DNA from: Favolaschia claudopus
Lineage: Eukaryota; Basidiomycota; Agaricomycetes; Agaricales; Mycenaceae
Direction: 5' to 3'
Assembly (NCBI GenBank): GCA_037176885.1
Contig: JAWWNJ010000116.1
Span: 682,001-746,000 of the forward strand
DNA: 64,000 nt
The position numbers were made by a program, and so were the translations under genes. The notes beneath the pieces were generated by a model. That model had not been told where the DNA came from and made no database searches. It saw nothing but the letters and a program-made list of their open reading frames with translations. How positions within the stretch are numbered: the first letter of the stretch is position 1; every line of letters begins with the position of its first letter. Below, in pieces: positions 1 through 11,124 of this stretch.

Positions 1-1444
1 CCACCGCTTCAAACTACCGGCAATGCCGTTTGGCTGCATGCCGACAACATCGCTCTTCTTGAGTGTCTCAAACAGAACAAAATCGGCTGCTGCCGACAAT
101 GGTACATTCAAGCTGACCACCTTGCGTGCGGCCTGTGCCTCTGTTAATAAAGTGCGCACCAAAGGCGGTCCGATGACTGCAAAATCCTGTCAAGGAAAAT
201 ACAAGACGGTACGAGCTTACATTAGAATCTATCTCATATGTGGACGTTTTGGGTTAGGGCACAATAGTGAGCACAGTGTGCTCACTACTGTACTGCGGAA
301 CTAGCTCAGAACCATTTTCGAGCTCGACGAAAGTATCTACATAATTGACAGAGTTCTAATTATAGTAGCGCAGAATCATTGAACTCACCTCGATATTGTT
401 TCATTTGACCTCTGGAAACGTTCGCCAACGTGCCGAATGGACAATCCGGTCACACAAGTGTATAGAAAGATGGCAACTTGTTCCTCGAGCGAACTCTTTT
501 TGAGTGTTTTAATCCTCCAAGTGTGCGGAGTCTGGCTATCAGGGCAAGAAAACATGCAGCCGCATTCCTAGCTCTGTCTTGATTCTGTCCGGATGCCCCA
601 GAACGAGCTACCAGCTTTTGCGTTGTTCCAGGTGAACTCCAGCAAAACTTTCCTCCTTGTCAATGTTTGCGGCGCATCATTGCGTGGAGCTGCCGCTTGC
701 CAAGGATAAAAATTCTGCTGTTCATTCACCTGAAACATCTCCAAAGCTTCCGAGTCCTTGGCCATAGTTCATGGGGCTAAATGATTTTCCTGCTTTTAAA
801 TACACTGTGAGTTGGGTTGCGGGCGCCGGCCCGGACGGCTGGGGTTTTCCACCCCAGACCCCGACCGCTGCGCGGGGCTTTCCGCTCGCCGCGGGGGCCC
901 ACTGTTAACCAGACTCCAGAGCCACCCTAAAACTTCAAGGCCGAGAAAAGCCGCAGTCCTAAGCGAGCGGACAGCCAATCTTGTTGGTTAATAGCGATTG
1001 GTCTTCCCCATAGCACCCTAACGTCGTCCTCCAGCCCACGAACTTCTGTTATCATCAAAGCAACCTCGAGTTCTCCGTGGCGTTTCACTTGTGCCAGAGG
1101 TGTTGGAAGAGGATCTCCGCATCTTTTGTTCCCATCATACCACGAAGGTGGTTGTTTTCACAAGCCACTAGTGACTGATACTACTTGAGGTCATTTTCGG
1201 GGTGGCCAGATGTGAATTGTAGTACTGGTAACCAAAGGCCGGATGACATTGGGATGACAGGTGCAACTTGAATTGAATAAAGGCGGCGCGGGGCCTCTCG
1301 CTGAGGGCCGTAGAGCCCAGAGAGCCGCGAATCACAGAATGCACGGAGGGGAGGCCATGACCATGAGCTTTCCGTGCGTCTTGAAGTCGCAAACAAGCAC
1401 CAGCGTCGTCAATGAGCGAGTACCGTAGCTGTCAAGGTGTCAAT
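1..1444. other. no recognisable gene
   Basis: Only short unconvincing reading frames are present. A G+C-rich block lies around 815-910. I see no repeat with a mate elsewhere in the window and no RNA gene. Confidence 0.5.
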
Positions 1445-1483
1445 GCACATAATGTCACAGTCACTGATTGTGACATTATGTGC
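1445..1483. repeat. perfect 15-bp inverted repeat (hairpin)
   Basis: GCACATAATGTCACA at 1445-1459 pairs perfectly with 1469-1483, leaving a 9-nt loop. It sits about 40 bp outside the element at 1523. No poly-T tract follows, so a terminator role is not supported. It may be the remnant of a small foldback element. Confidence 0.75.
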
Positions 1484-1522
1484 TTCCGCCCAACGCATTT
1501 CCGGTTCGCCAGCTCAGCTCAC

Positions 1523-2612
1523 GACACCTGTCTCGGTAACCCAGACGTTATAGCGTGACCTTGTAAATTGCTTGAGGGCGGTTTCCTATCTTATCTCTCT
1601 CGGAATTGATCCGGCGGAGTTTCAATAAATGATAAGAGAATATGAGGCAACGATCACACTATAACGTCTGGGGCATTTGGTGTAGTAACACCCCCCATAC
1701 GGTCACATCAGTCACTCGTGTCATTCGCATCACCGGGACACAGACCCGTACCTGGCTTCGACTTCGACGCGCCGCCTTTCTGGAGCTCTGCTGCCCATTC
1801 GAATGCCCCCGGAACACGATCACGCCAAACGCGCGGCAGATTCCCAACAACTCTGAATCTTACAGGAAGCACGCGAAAAAACGCGTAAACAACGCGACTA
1901 TGATTCGGAAAAAACGCGTCAGAAACTGGCGTCTCTCTTCGAAGAGCAGACTGGAAAACAAGCTCATAAATGGCAAATAGACGTGTCGGAGGCTCTCATC
2001 TGCATAATCCCCTACGCGCCACCCGGACAGTCGCGTCCCGCGTGCAATCTCTATCTCCCCAACTCAGTGCATCCAGAAACTGTGCAACCGTGAGTCCATT
2101 CCCCTGAATCACAGCGAGAATCTTCAATATCTTGACTGCGAGTGGACCGAGGGGCAATTTAGATGTGCTGGGCGTGCTCGATAGCTCATTGTCGCCTTCA
2201 TCGATGGGGCCAGATTCACCATCAGAGCCTTTGTCGATATCGCGCGGGTCAAAGTCTGACTCTGAGTCTGATTCTTGCTCGGAAGATTCAAAGCCGGGGT
2301 AGGTGTGCTCAGAGGACGAAGATTCTGCCATTTGGGAATGAAAGCAGGTAGTATTGTGGAAGAAACAGGAGCGATGGATGACGACAAAGTGCCTAAGCAA
2401 AAGTACTTAGTAGCATTTGCGTCATCTTCGACAGCTCCGTGACTGATGTGACTATATGGATACCAAACGCCCCAGACGTTCGGATGTGATCGCGGGCCAA
2501 CTTTTCTTATCATTTATTGAAACTCCGCCGGATCAGTCCCGAGAGAGATAAGATAGGATTCCGCAGGAATCCGTGGCCCGCGTCACTCCGAACGTCTGGG
2601 TTACCGAGACAG
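1523..2612. mobile_element. non-autonomous DNA transposon with long imperfect TIRs
   Basis: The left end reads CTGTCTCGGTAACCCAGACG (from 1528) and the right end is its reverse complement (to 2612). The inverted similarity continues inward for about 200 bp, including a shared stretch with CTATCTTATCTCTCTCGG and TTTCAATAAATGATAAGA, and a second internal inverted motif AACGTCTGGGG on each side. The direct repeat CAGCTCAC lies at 1515-1522 and 2613-2620. On the left it is separated from the symmetric terminus by 5 nt, so calling it the target duplication is tentative. The interior encodes only a fragment on the minus strand. A shorter relative with the same terminus lies at 4068-4226. The superfamily is not determined. 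Confidence 0.7.
1996..2331 (-). pseudogene. N-terminal fragment of a multi-copy basidiomycete transposon protein
   Basis: About 110 codons start with Met-Ala-Glu and a Ser/Glu/Asp-rich acidic segment, followed by a conserved-looking stretch containing LAVKILKILAVIQ and FLDALSWGD. From memory, a short 'FL-ALSWG' motif followed by a block ending in aromatic/Arg residues recurs near the N-terminus of large proteins carried by basidiomycete DNA transposons. Here the frame ends soon after that motif, so only the N-terminal part is left. It lies wholly inside the TIR element at 1523-2612 and was probably retained when the autonomous parent was internally deleted. No catalytic motif is present. Confidence 0.4.
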
Positions 2613-2629
2613 CAGCTCACATGGAAGTA

Positions 2630-3744
2630 CAGTTGTGGGCACGCAAAACTGACAAGAATTTTTTTCCCACCCGATTTTTCTGAAAAGTGCACCAATCGAT
2701 AGATCTCATTGAACGCTCTCTATCCATATAAAAATCACTCAAAACTATCGAGCGCTTGGCTCGCAAATAGCCGAACAAGTTACGTGACACTCAAAATTTT
2801 GGCTGCCGTCATAAATTTCGATGAAAAAATACATAATAGACGCAGATTGGCTGGGAGGATATGATTCTGAATGAAAGAAAGGATTCTATCGAGCCGTCGT
2901 GGAGATATAAAATGTTTTTGACTATTACATCACCTGTTAAACAGCTGGTCGACACCAACACTCCCATAGATCCCGTGCTGATGTTCCATGTGGGTGGCAG
3001 TGCCCAAAAAAAAACTCATTTTTTTCGATCCTCGGAAATCGCCTCAAACAGCAAATCTGGGAAACGGCGTTCGGCCAAAAATTTGGCCGCCCCAACTTTC
3101 TCGTACAGTGCCCACCATCACTTCTCCAACACCACCATTTCATAGTCAAATAATTTTCTGTAATTTATTTCGTTTTTTTCTGGGCCAGGAAACCCGTCAA
3201 AAGAATGCGATTGGCGTCGAGAACCCATTTTTTCCCATGGTGTTTCACTTTTTTCGGGTCTGAAAAAAATAAAATAGTGTTTTGGACAGGAATTTTGCAT
3301 GGATTCAACTCAATTCGAGTCCGCGGCACTTCAGAAATGAGTAAAGGCTTCGTAGCCGAGGCTGCCATGCCCCAAATACAGTTGGGTCGGCAAAGCCCGA
3401 GCTTCACGTGACTCTAACCCTACCTTATCATCGCTGGTTATGGCAATTAGTAATGATTTGATCGCATCGTTAGGGTTAGTTTCACTTTTTCCGAGGTGAG
3501 AAAACAAAAAGTGACCCATTGCCCTGCAAACCACAAGGTGAATTGCTACACACCTCTAGAGACGTTTTACACTGTTTTTAAGTTTACCTGTGATGACGGT
3601 ATAATGTAGTAGCGACTTCAACTTTTGATGCCGTTCCCTGCCAAATCGGGAACCGTGACGTGGTGACTGGGACTGTAGGAAAAACTTCGGTGCATGTTCT
3701 TTGAGCTCTTTGGGTAATTCTGAGTCCAGGAAAATCCACAACTG
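2630..3744. mobile_element. TA-flanked MITE (CAGTTGTGG family), interrupted copy
   Basis: The termini are CAGTTGTGGGCACGC (from 2630) and its partner ending CCACAACTG at 3744, both flanked by TA. The body aligns colinearly with the 602-bp copy at 43229-43830, including shared segments GGAAATCGCCTCAAA and GGCCAAAAATTTGGCCGCC. About 570 bp of unrelated sequence at 3106-3675 interrupts it. A third, partial copy is at 23766-23894. TA target duplications and CAGT termini fit the Tc1/mariner superfamily. There is no coding capacity. Confidence 0.8.
3106..3675. mobile_element. MITE nested inside the CAGTTGTGG-family MITE
   Basis: The element starts CAGTGCCCACCATCAC and ends GTGGTGACTGGGACTG, flanked by TA (3104-3105 and 3676-3677). 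The uninterrupted relative at 43229-43830 reads TCGTAGGAAAAAC at the same place, which is the empty site and fixes both boundaries. A diverged copy lies in inverse orientation at about 4515-5090. The telomere-like string TTAGGGTTAG near 3470 belongs to this family, because the other copy carries it too. Confidence 0.85.
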
Positions 3745-4067
3745 TACCATAACCCCGCTTCGGGATTTACCGGTGTCGATTCCTTTTGCTCGTGTCCACC
3801 ACCATTCACCGGACAACAAGTGGACAATGCCTGTGGTGGGTGGTGACTGTCACCCTGGCATCTGTGAGCGCTTTCGACGGCTCCTGCACGATGCTCGGCG
3901 GCCCGCGCCCACCAAATACATCAGCTCAACTAGGAGATGCGTCGCGCGGGATTTTCAATGAATTGTGGGCATAAAGATGTATTAGGGTACTGGCTAAGAC
4001 TTTAATTACATGTTGAAGGGATTTGCACCTTGCAGAGGCAAAAGAACGCGAGCAGAGGGTTATGGCA

Positions 4068-4226
4068 GGTCGGCCAAGGAAAGTGGCCCAGACGTTACTA
4101 AGTCCCCGTTCCCATCATCACCAAAATCGATCAAATGTCACAAGCTGTCATTATAATTACCGATTAGGAAACAGCTCTGCACTACGCCTCCTAGGACTAC
4201 GCAGTAACGTCTGGGTTTCCGAGACT
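4068..4226. mobile_element. short MITE sharing its terminus with the 1523-2612 element
   Basis: CCCAGACGTTACT at 4087-4099 is matched by its reverse complement at 4203-4215. Outside the right arm, TTTCCGAGACTA continues the terminus of the larger element at 1523-2612. The left outer bases have degenerated. The interior is about 100 bp and non-coding. Confidence 0.6.
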
Positions 4227-4514
4227 AATTGTGGTAATGAACGCCTATCCGAACGTAACCGCCGGATGCGAAGCGGGAAAACTTTCGTTATGTGTCGCCA
4301 ATCACCGATGGTCAACTTCTCGTCCTTCCCCTTCCTCCCCACCCTTCTCTTCTCCTCGCTCCTCCCCTTCATGGACGACTCCCCCATCCTTCGACGGTGC
4401 CGAGAACGGCGACGCTCCCAACACCACAGCCCTTTGTCGCATCCACGCTGAGCATAAAGTTGCTCCACAGCACCGAGTTTGCGTGTATAGTAACCTCCTT
4501 GTGGCATTCAGCGC

Positions 4515-5090
4515 CTAGTTCCCCGACTTCCAGCGGCCAGCATACACCCCAGGGGAGAATACATACTACATTATGCCATCAACATCAGTCACTTCAAAAA
4601 CACTGTAGAACGTCTCTAGAGATGTGTATGTACCTGCCTTGTGCTTTCCAAAACAATTGAACAAGTTTTTGTTTTTTCACCACTGAAAAAGTGGAACAAA
4701 CCCTAATGATCCCATCAGATCACATCAAAAAATTCCCATATTCGTTAGGGTTAGGAGTTACGTACTCCTCGGACTTTGCCGAGTCCAGCCCGCCCAATAC
4801 GGCCAAGGACCTTCGGCTACTGTACCATGACACTTTCTGGACACTTCTCGGACGTAATTGGTTTGATTCCAGGCCAAATTCCGTGGAAAATATTGATTTT
4901 ATTTTTTTCTGACCTCAAAAAAGTGGAACACCGTGGGAAGAAAATGAGTTCTTGACGCCAAACGCATTCTTTTGGTATGTTTCCTTCCTCAGAAAATCAG
5001 AAATAAATCATAAAAATTATTTTCGGGTGAAAAGGTGGTGTTGGAGACTCATGACCCATGCCAGTTGAGCCCATGTCACTAGGGACTATT
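4515..5090. mobile_element. inverted, diverged copy of the 3106-3675 MITE
   Basis: Read on the minus strand, this stretch follows the 3106-3675 element segment by segment: CCAACACCACC, AAAAGAATGCG, AACTCATTTTCTTCCCA, TCATTAGGGTT, TCTAGAGACGTT, ATAATGTAGTA. Identity by eye is roughly 70%. The termini are degraded (about TAGTTCCCC on the left and GGGACTA on the right), so the limits are approximate. Confidence 0.7.
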
Positions 5091-5099
5091 ACTTCCGAA

Positions 5100-5556
5100 C
5101 AATCAGTTGGCATCACAGATTTGATCATGCCATAACTGCGGCCTCTCACGTCTCCCATCTGGCTTTGCTTGAGTAGTATTCAGCACTCCGTACCACCGCC
5201 ACAACATCTACAAATCTCACAATCAGTTTTCGACGCGTCTATAATGTTAATACCTCTTCCACACCCTTCCATTACTATCCGTCCGGCGTCCACTTCAGTG
5301 CAAGCTTCGGTGATTCACAAATTCGATTGACAGACGCTGAAAAATTTACCATGGCACTATATATTCCGGAGACTCCTCCTCTGTTACTTGGGCTCGTCCT
5401 GGAGGGCCTTGGCCGGCCCCAACTACGTCGTTCTACCAAGGATCAAATGTCCTCCTCGCAATTCCGCTTTCCACCAGCGAATTAGACATTCCTCTGGAAG
5501 GTTTACATTCTTATCCAAGGTTGAGGTAGTGCCAGACAATTGACTTTCTTTTAGAT
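5100..5556. other. no recognisable gene
   Basis: Unique-looking sequence between MITE remnants and a Cys-rich fragment. No repeat mate or convincing reading frame was found. Confidence 0.4.
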
Positions 5557-5790
5557 ATGGTTGATTCAAATTCAGCCGGTGTACTAGCTTTGCAACCCAA
5601 TCTCCGGGGCGCGAATCTGCCGAATACGATGTCAAAGAAAAAACAGCGCGGGCGATGCGCTATTTGCGTTCATAGCTATTGCCTTAAGCGGCACGATTGT
5701 CCAGGAAGAGGGAAACGCGATTTGTGCGCTTGCGGTCATCCGCCGTTGACGAGAGCGACACGTATTTCGGAGGCGATCTGCAAGACATGA
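5557..5790 (+). CDS. Cys/His-rich peptide, probable C-terminal fragment of a transposon protein
   Basis: Seventy-seven codons. The second half is Cys-rich: CAIC, then YC, RHDC and LCACGHPP, a spacing compatible with a zinc-binding knuckle, preceded by a basic KKKQRGR stretch. From memory, a similar Cys-rich tail ending in C-x-C-x-HP occurs at the C-terminus of multi-copy, transposon-borne basidiomycete proteins. The methionine at 5557 is simply the first one in frame, and a splice acceptor (TTTTAG) just upstream suggests this is a terminal exon rather than a whole gene. No function can be assigned. Confidence 0.35.
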   Translation: MVDSNSAGVLALQPNLRGANLPNTMSKKKQRGRCAICVHSYCLKRHDCPGRGKRDLCACGHPPLTRATRISEAICKT

Positions 5791-5819
5791 TATCCAAATG
5801 AGTGTCCTGAATGGCAGGT

Positions 5820-6490
5820 TACAGTCTTCGCTGCCTTAAGGCATACCTGCCAAAAGGCATACTCTGCAGTAGGGTATACTTTTTGGGCTGCACCAACTTG
5901 GTCGTTCTGCCGGACCCGGAGCAAATCCCGATGCTCGCCCGTCCCCCGATTTTCTGCGTAAAGGTTTTGCATAACCCATGCTCGGTGCAGGCTGATATAA
6001 CACATAGAGTTATACCAGGCCCTTTCCGTCCCCCTCCACCAGGGTAACAGCTCTTCTGTCCCCATATTGCATCTCTCTTGAGCCCATTGTACATATCAAT
6101 GCGTAAATATTAATTCACGGTCCCGACGCTCACGCGGAGGAGGCGGGAGAGGCGGCGCTCCCTTTCAGAAAGGCAACGGCGGGGACGCCTCCTCCATCGT
6201 CTGCCTCATCTGTGCCGTCCGAGGCCACTATTACGACCATTGCCCTTCCCAGTCCTTCTCTGACGGCTCCCGCTCTTCTGCTCTTTCCGTGGCCGCGACG
6301 TTTATACGATGGGATCCAACGAGACATTATGTAGATCATGGAATGTCAAGGGCTCGGCCGCCAACTGCTCCCACGACGCGGGTCAGCGCGTCCACCTCTG
6401 CAGTTTCGGTGGCAACAATGCGCTTTCTCGTGGACATGTCGCCCAATACCCCCCTGCCAACTGAATCTCGTACAGAAGCTGACATCTTCT
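5820..6490. other. no recognisable gene
   Basis: A G+C-rich stretch around 6120-6300 opens reading frames in several phases without conserved motifs. No repeat mate was seen. Confidence 0.4.
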
Positions 6491-6497
6491 TGGAATC

Positions 6498-6818
6498 TTG
6501 GCTCCCTTCCCTCCCGAAGAAATCTTGAAACGAATATGCACACCGTACGACGCCGACGCTGTTGAATTACTCCTTGCCAAGCATAACCTCTCTGACCGTT
6601 ATCCCCATCTTGTTCACAACCTCCGTAATGGTTTTCTCATGGGCGACTTTCCCCGGCTCGATACCACCGTTATCTTCAACAATCATACCTCGACCGCACA
6701 CCATGACGATTTCATTAACACATACTTTGACGAGGAGGTCGCCGCAGGAAGGATGAGTGACCCTTTCCTCCAAGACGAGGTTTATTGTGAGTTTTGGGCG
6801 GATGGAATATCCCTCTAG
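6498..6818 (+). pseudogene. fragment of a basidiomycete retroelement-type polyprotein
   Basis: The 106 codons include LLLAKHNLSDRYPHLVHNL and RNGFLMGDFP, then an acidic-aromatic block with FDEEVAAGRMSDPF. The order 'YPxLVxxLRxGFxxG ... EExxAGRxxxPF' is, from memory, the region just N-terminal to the reverse-transcriptase-like domain of abundant basidiomycete retroelement proteins. The expected downstream polymerase motifs are missing. The frame stops at 6818 and runs directly into a repeat terminus (6815-6934), so the gene was truncated by another element or rearrangement. The start at 6498 is only the first usable codon. Confidence 0.4.
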
Positions 6819-6934
6819 GGGGTTTACTCTACTACCTAATCGAAGTGTTTTGGCCAGAGGATCAGTCGTGGGAAGCTTCTGATCAGGTGCTATAAATTTC
6901 GTTCTTGTTTGGTGGTGTTTAAGCGATGCGCACC
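6815..6934 (-). repeat. terminal segment of the ATGGTGCGC repeat family
   Basis: Read in reverse complement, this matches 60782-60900: TATGGTGCGC, then AAACACCACCAAACAAGAA, CGAAATTTAT, CCCACGACTGATCCTC and GGCCAAAACACT. It is a solo terminus here, and no partner end was found nearby. Confidence 0.75.
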
Positions 6935-7819
6935 ATAACTCGGACGCGTGAATCGGGTCAAACAAAACTTTATGGGCCGAGAAAGATTGGGTGATGTCCC
7001 CTTATAATTAATTGCGTGTGACAGCACGTGTGACAGATTGCGATTTACCAGCTCGACACCTCTCTACCGACTTACACTTACTTACCCAGTCCCAAGACAA
7101 CATCCCCAGGTGCAAACAGTCCATACAGCGCTCGATACTACGACACAGTACCACTATTTAAGTGTTGCAAGCCTAATGCGGGTCACCCATCAAATTCCTC
7201 GGATATACGTTGATCGCCGGCTGATTGATGGCCCATCCAATAACCGTCATAATGCGTCATTGCCCACCACCACTACATGCCGGAATTGAACATGACGACG
7301 GAACCGATTTTGAACACCATATCTGGTCGCTTACGTTTGACACCCCCGACAACTTTTTGTCCGAATTTTTGGGACGACCTCAACCGGGATTATCATCGGT
7401 CCTGTCACGCCTTCCATAAAGAGAACATCAAACTTGTCGTGTTTGAGTGTCCGGCACTGTAGATGCCTCCCTCACCAATGCCACCTGCCACCTCAAGCTC
7501 TCCGCCGTTTCTAGTACCCCCGTTGTTTTCCGTCTAACTCTCCCGTCGGTGACAACGCAATATACAGATTGCAACACATGTGTGGTTCAACAATAGTAAA
7601 GGGGATGTCGAATACGGTACGGTCAAAGGATGGCAGATTTCCGAGAGCGTAGGTTTAGATCAGGCTTTCTACGCTTCCAAGTGCTTATTATCTATAGGGC
7701 ATGTTATCATATACGATCGAGAACAACAAAGGGGTGTCCGCTGTGTATCCGTCAGTTGATGTGCTTATGCAAATTCCATTATCTGATCACTCCCTGGGCC
7801 TTAGTGCTTTGGCGGTCAA
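6935..7819. other. no recognisable gene
   Basis: Several overlapping short frames (7038-7462) look like decayed coding sequence, but I recognise no domain. No RNA gene or repeat mate. Confidence 0.4.
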
Positions 7820-8120
7820 TAGAGAGTTTTGCGGCGAGCCGCCAGAAGCCACCTGGCGGCTCTGACGGCATGCGGGGTCGTCTGGCTTGTTTCAACCGGA
7901 AAGCCCCGGATTTTTCTATGGGGAGTGTCAGAATATAAACATCCGACTCATCTACATTTTTTCCGCACCTTAAACCTTGCTAGTTATCGAGAAAAAGACA
8001 AGACAAAACTGCAATTAGCCACCAGCAAGCCGCCAGAAGCCACCATATGACGTAGCCGCTCCACAACGCATGCCGTGAGAGCCACCGGGTGGCTTCTGGC
8101 GGCTCACCGCAAACTCTCTA
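7820..8120. mobile_element. MITE of the TAGAGAGTTTGCG family (copy A)
   Basis: The left end is TAGAGAGTTTTGCGG (7820) and the right end is the inverted partner ending CCGCAAACTCTCTA (8120), a TIR of about 53 bp that extends to GGCATGCG. Immediately inside the left terminus is a hairpin with a perfect 10-bp stem, GAGCCGCCAG/CTGGCGGCTC, and a 7-nt loop (7836-7862). The right end contains AGCCACCGGGTGGCT. TA dinucleotides at both borders fit a TA target duplication. It is non-coding. See copies at 10011, 56597 and 56989. Confidence 0.85.
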
Positions 8121-8147
8121 ATAAAGTCGATTAACGGGCACTGCACG

Positions 8148-8250
8148 TATGCTGTTCGTTTTGTAAAAAAAATCAAAATCCCGTATGAACCCGGTTTCCG
8201 CTCGTACGAGGCCAAGGTAAAGTATATTTGGAGTCAGACTATATACTGAA
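8148..8250 (+). repeat. solo terminal segment related to 25520-25625
   Basis: TATGCTGTTCGTTTTGT followed by an A-tract and ATCAAAAT is shared with 25520 onward (same orientation) and with 41755-41878 (inverted). Weaker similarity continues for about 90 bp. Confidence 0.7.
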
Positions 8251-10010
8251 CACCGACAATACAGTATTCAAAATATATTTTCCGTATTATATTTTTGGGT
8301 GAAAATTAAATATTCTTTGCACATGTCCCAACTGTATTCTGTATGACAGAAAGCGTTAAAAAACAGCTTTACCCCCGCATGTAAACCTAAAAGTCAAGCG
8401 ATCTCATCCACATCAAAGTCCAGCATTTGAGCCGACTGACGCCTTAGTCTGTTGGTAACCGCGTTACTGTGACAGCTGCTCGACCTTATTACCAATCATC
8501 GGAGTTTCAATTTGTTCCCACGCCCTTTCGGCTCTCGCGCGCGCTCGCACAATGACTGACGGTAGATTGGGGTAAGCAAAGTCAATCATATGTGCCTTAC
8601 GAATAGTTCTACATGTTCAGAATTTCAATAGTGTTCCTCTTTGAGCTCAGACAAAAAACCTATGATTTATCAAGATTGGTCAGCAGGTTTTACAAACTCA
8701 CCACTGCGGGCATATTTCCCTTCAACTTGGCTGAGGAAACTGTTCAGAAGGACTCAAGTAAGAGTTCTGTAAACAAAATTTTACCAAAATCACGTCGAGC
8801 GTTGCAGAAGGAGTCCCGAGAAATTCTTGATTATATAATAAGGTCGAGCAGCGATCGGCCGATCGACCTTTTCAACAGACTACAACAACCGCAGGTACGA
8901 GGACTTTTTGTTGTAGTGTCTGTCTACGAGAGACTAACTGACGCCTGCTACCGGCAACTAGCGTGTCACCATCCATATCATGGTACTTGCGTTGCGCCTG
9001 GATATGGGAGTATTCTGCAGTCGCCTTTCGGAGAGCGGCCAGTCTCTGAGGTTTTTTTTCCAGACGATACGAACGAGGTATGACCGCCATCCCAGGACTC
9101 CAACAAGCACGGAAGGTTGCGAGGGAGGCGTTGATTTCCGTCACTTTGAGATTTTGCAGTTGCTGCTCGTTCAGGATTATGGGACCAGATCTCGGCTGTA
9201 CTGGAGCAGACGACCCATGCCCTGGTGGTGGTAACTTGATGAAAAGAGTGGACAGCTCCTCCGATCCCATTGTTGCCCACGCCTTTTGAGTCTCGTGTAA
9301 TTTAGTTCTCGATGCACAAAGCTCTTGTATGGAAGGGAATAACTGTTGTTTTTGTTATACGAATCCGGATATTTACCGTTTTGAGCCGGCGCACGGTCCC
9401 TTTCCCCAGCCACCATTCCAGAAACTTGGAATATTATGAGCTTTTGATGGGCCACTCTTTAGTACTTTCCCAAGCAAATTCAGCCAAAACATCGGGTGGC
9501 CGTTTCTAACGGTCTTTGTCTGACAAACTGCCACAACTTACTCGATAAAACGTACAAAAACATTGGATTACCGTCCAAGACTTCAAATAATTGGTCTACG
9601 TTAATGTTTTTCCACGGTTCTTCTGCGCAGTGAATAAGCTTGGGATTCGAGCTGATTGCAGTTATCGGGGGCAAGAGCTACTTTGTGATCCAAGGTTTAA
9701 AATTATGTAAACGATTGGTTGACTTCTCACCGTAGAGAGAATATAGCTGAGATGTTTAGATACCATCGTATCATCAGGTCTATCTCTTAGATATTGCGAG
9801 GAGTCCATCAATGAAGCCAGTCATACTTCTTTGAAATTCCTTTCTTTGAGCCAAAGTTCGGTAGTCCGGCTCCTTAACGAATTTTACATCAGCAGGGTGT
9901 GCGAAGAGCCTTTGGACCCATTAAATGGCTACAGATTTGCGCATTATGAAACTCACTGACTAGTGTTTAACCACAGGGTTGCGACATGGGAAACATTGAG
10001 CGAATTGTAT
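8251..10010. other. no recognisable gene; one 156-codon open frame
   Basis: 8613-9083 (+) is open for 156 codons but shows no domain I recognise. An overlapping minus-strand frame (8872-9270) is similarly featureless. A G+C-rich hexamer run GCGCGCGCTCGC occurs near 8540. Nothing else supports a gene. Confidence 0.4.
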
Positions 10011-10205
10011 TAGAGAGGTTGCGGTGAGCCACTGGTGGCTCTTGTGCTGCCTGGAGCTCGAGCGGGACCGTTGCTTCGGCCTCGGGCCCAAGGTAGCCAC
10101 TATTTTATCCCATCCATGGGTCCTGCGAATAGTGGCTAATATGCCGCGAGCCGGTCATCCAGTCTCGAGGAAAAATAGCCACCAGTGGCTACCGCAAACT
10201 CTCTG
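10011..10205. mobile_element. MITE of the TAGAGAGTTTGCG family (copy B)
   Basis: The left end is TAGAGAGGTTGCGG (10011) and the right end is CCGCAAACTCTCT (10204). Just inside the left end is GAGCCAC-TG-GTGGCTC and inside the right end AGCCACCAGTGGCT, both near-perfect palindromes. The left border has TA, while the right border reads TG, probably mutated. About 195 bp, non-coding. Confidence 0.8.
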
Positions 10206-10466
10206 TTGTGTGGCCTTGAAAGATGTAATTACGGAAGAAGAAATTGAAACGGCGGTGGGAGAAGCGGCAGAGCGCGGCGAATCCCAGAATCGAGATACAT
10301 ATATTGATGTACGTAACTTGCTGAAGCAGGGAATCGAGATACAGTCCAACATCTCATACAGCTGTTTCGGAAAAAGAATACGGGTTTCGGCATTTCTTTC
10401 GCTTCGTTTTTTTGTCTATAGTTGTTTGGCCTCGCGTCCCTTTCTGCTCCACCCACCCCACTTCAC

Positions 10467-10518
10467 GGCAACCCCGCCATTCCAAGGGTGATGGCAAATC
10501 GGTCGCCAGACCGATTAA
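10467..10518. repeat. about 50-bp repeat, inverted mate at 23706-23757
   Basis: CAACCCCGCCATTCCAAGGG followed by TGATGGCAAATCGGTCGCC is nearly identical to the reverse complement of 23706-23757. It contains a small hairpin ATCGGTC-GCCA-GACCGAT. Probably a solo element terminus. Confidence 0.7.
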
Positions 10519-10618
10519 AGCCGATGGCCACGGCCAGTAAAACCCTCGGCAATCTTAGGCTATTTCCGGCGAAATAAAGCCCTCGAAATGACCGATTTTT
10601 CATTCCGGAGCCCTAAGT

Positions 10619-10670
10619 CCCAGTCAAAATCGGTCATGCTGGGTTATGCGCCGATCGGCTGATTTCTGCC
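10619..10670 (+). repeat. left TIR of the Tnp2-type transposon
   Basis: Fifty-two bases from CCCAGTCAAAATCGG to GGCTGATTTCTGCC, matching the right TIR except for one C/T difference at position 38. Confidence 0.9.
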
Positions 10671-11124
10671 GTCCTGCTTTCAGCAAATATTAGCAACTTT
10701 TCCGAACTGGAGCAGGTTAAAAAATTGCTGGCTGCTGCTGGGATATGCTAATTTCGACAAGACCTGCTAGAATCTGTGGCTTTGTATTTTTAAATTATGC
10801 TATACAATCCCGCTTCGGGCCTCTGCCATCGCTGCCAGCGTAGCTGCCCCGCTCCACCCAATCCTCGCCGCCCGTTCCCTCACCCCACCAGTCGCCGGCT
10901 GACAGAGGTTGGCACACCGTGTGGTGAGCCGAGCCTCCGCTGATATCACCGTTCACGTTGCCTGTGGCGCGTTAGAGATAGCTGGCACAGAAATACCGGG
11001 CACACCTTCCCCGCTTTCTTCTCGGCATTTGCTGCCTTGCTCCGCTTCGAAAACGGCTGTCAAAGATAGGTAAGCTCAGGTCAACTGAAGTAGGTCGGAC
11101 GACGAACCTCTTTCTGTACTGCGG

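Noticed and set aside
1515..2620. CAGCTCAC as a certain 8-bp target duplication
   Set aside because: The left copy is 5 bases away from the symmetric end; kept only as tentative.
3410..3480. Telomere-like strings CTAACCCTA and TTAGGGTTAG
   Set aside because: Only single units, and the same strings recur in the inverted MITE copy near 4745, so they are part of that element and not telomeric repeats.
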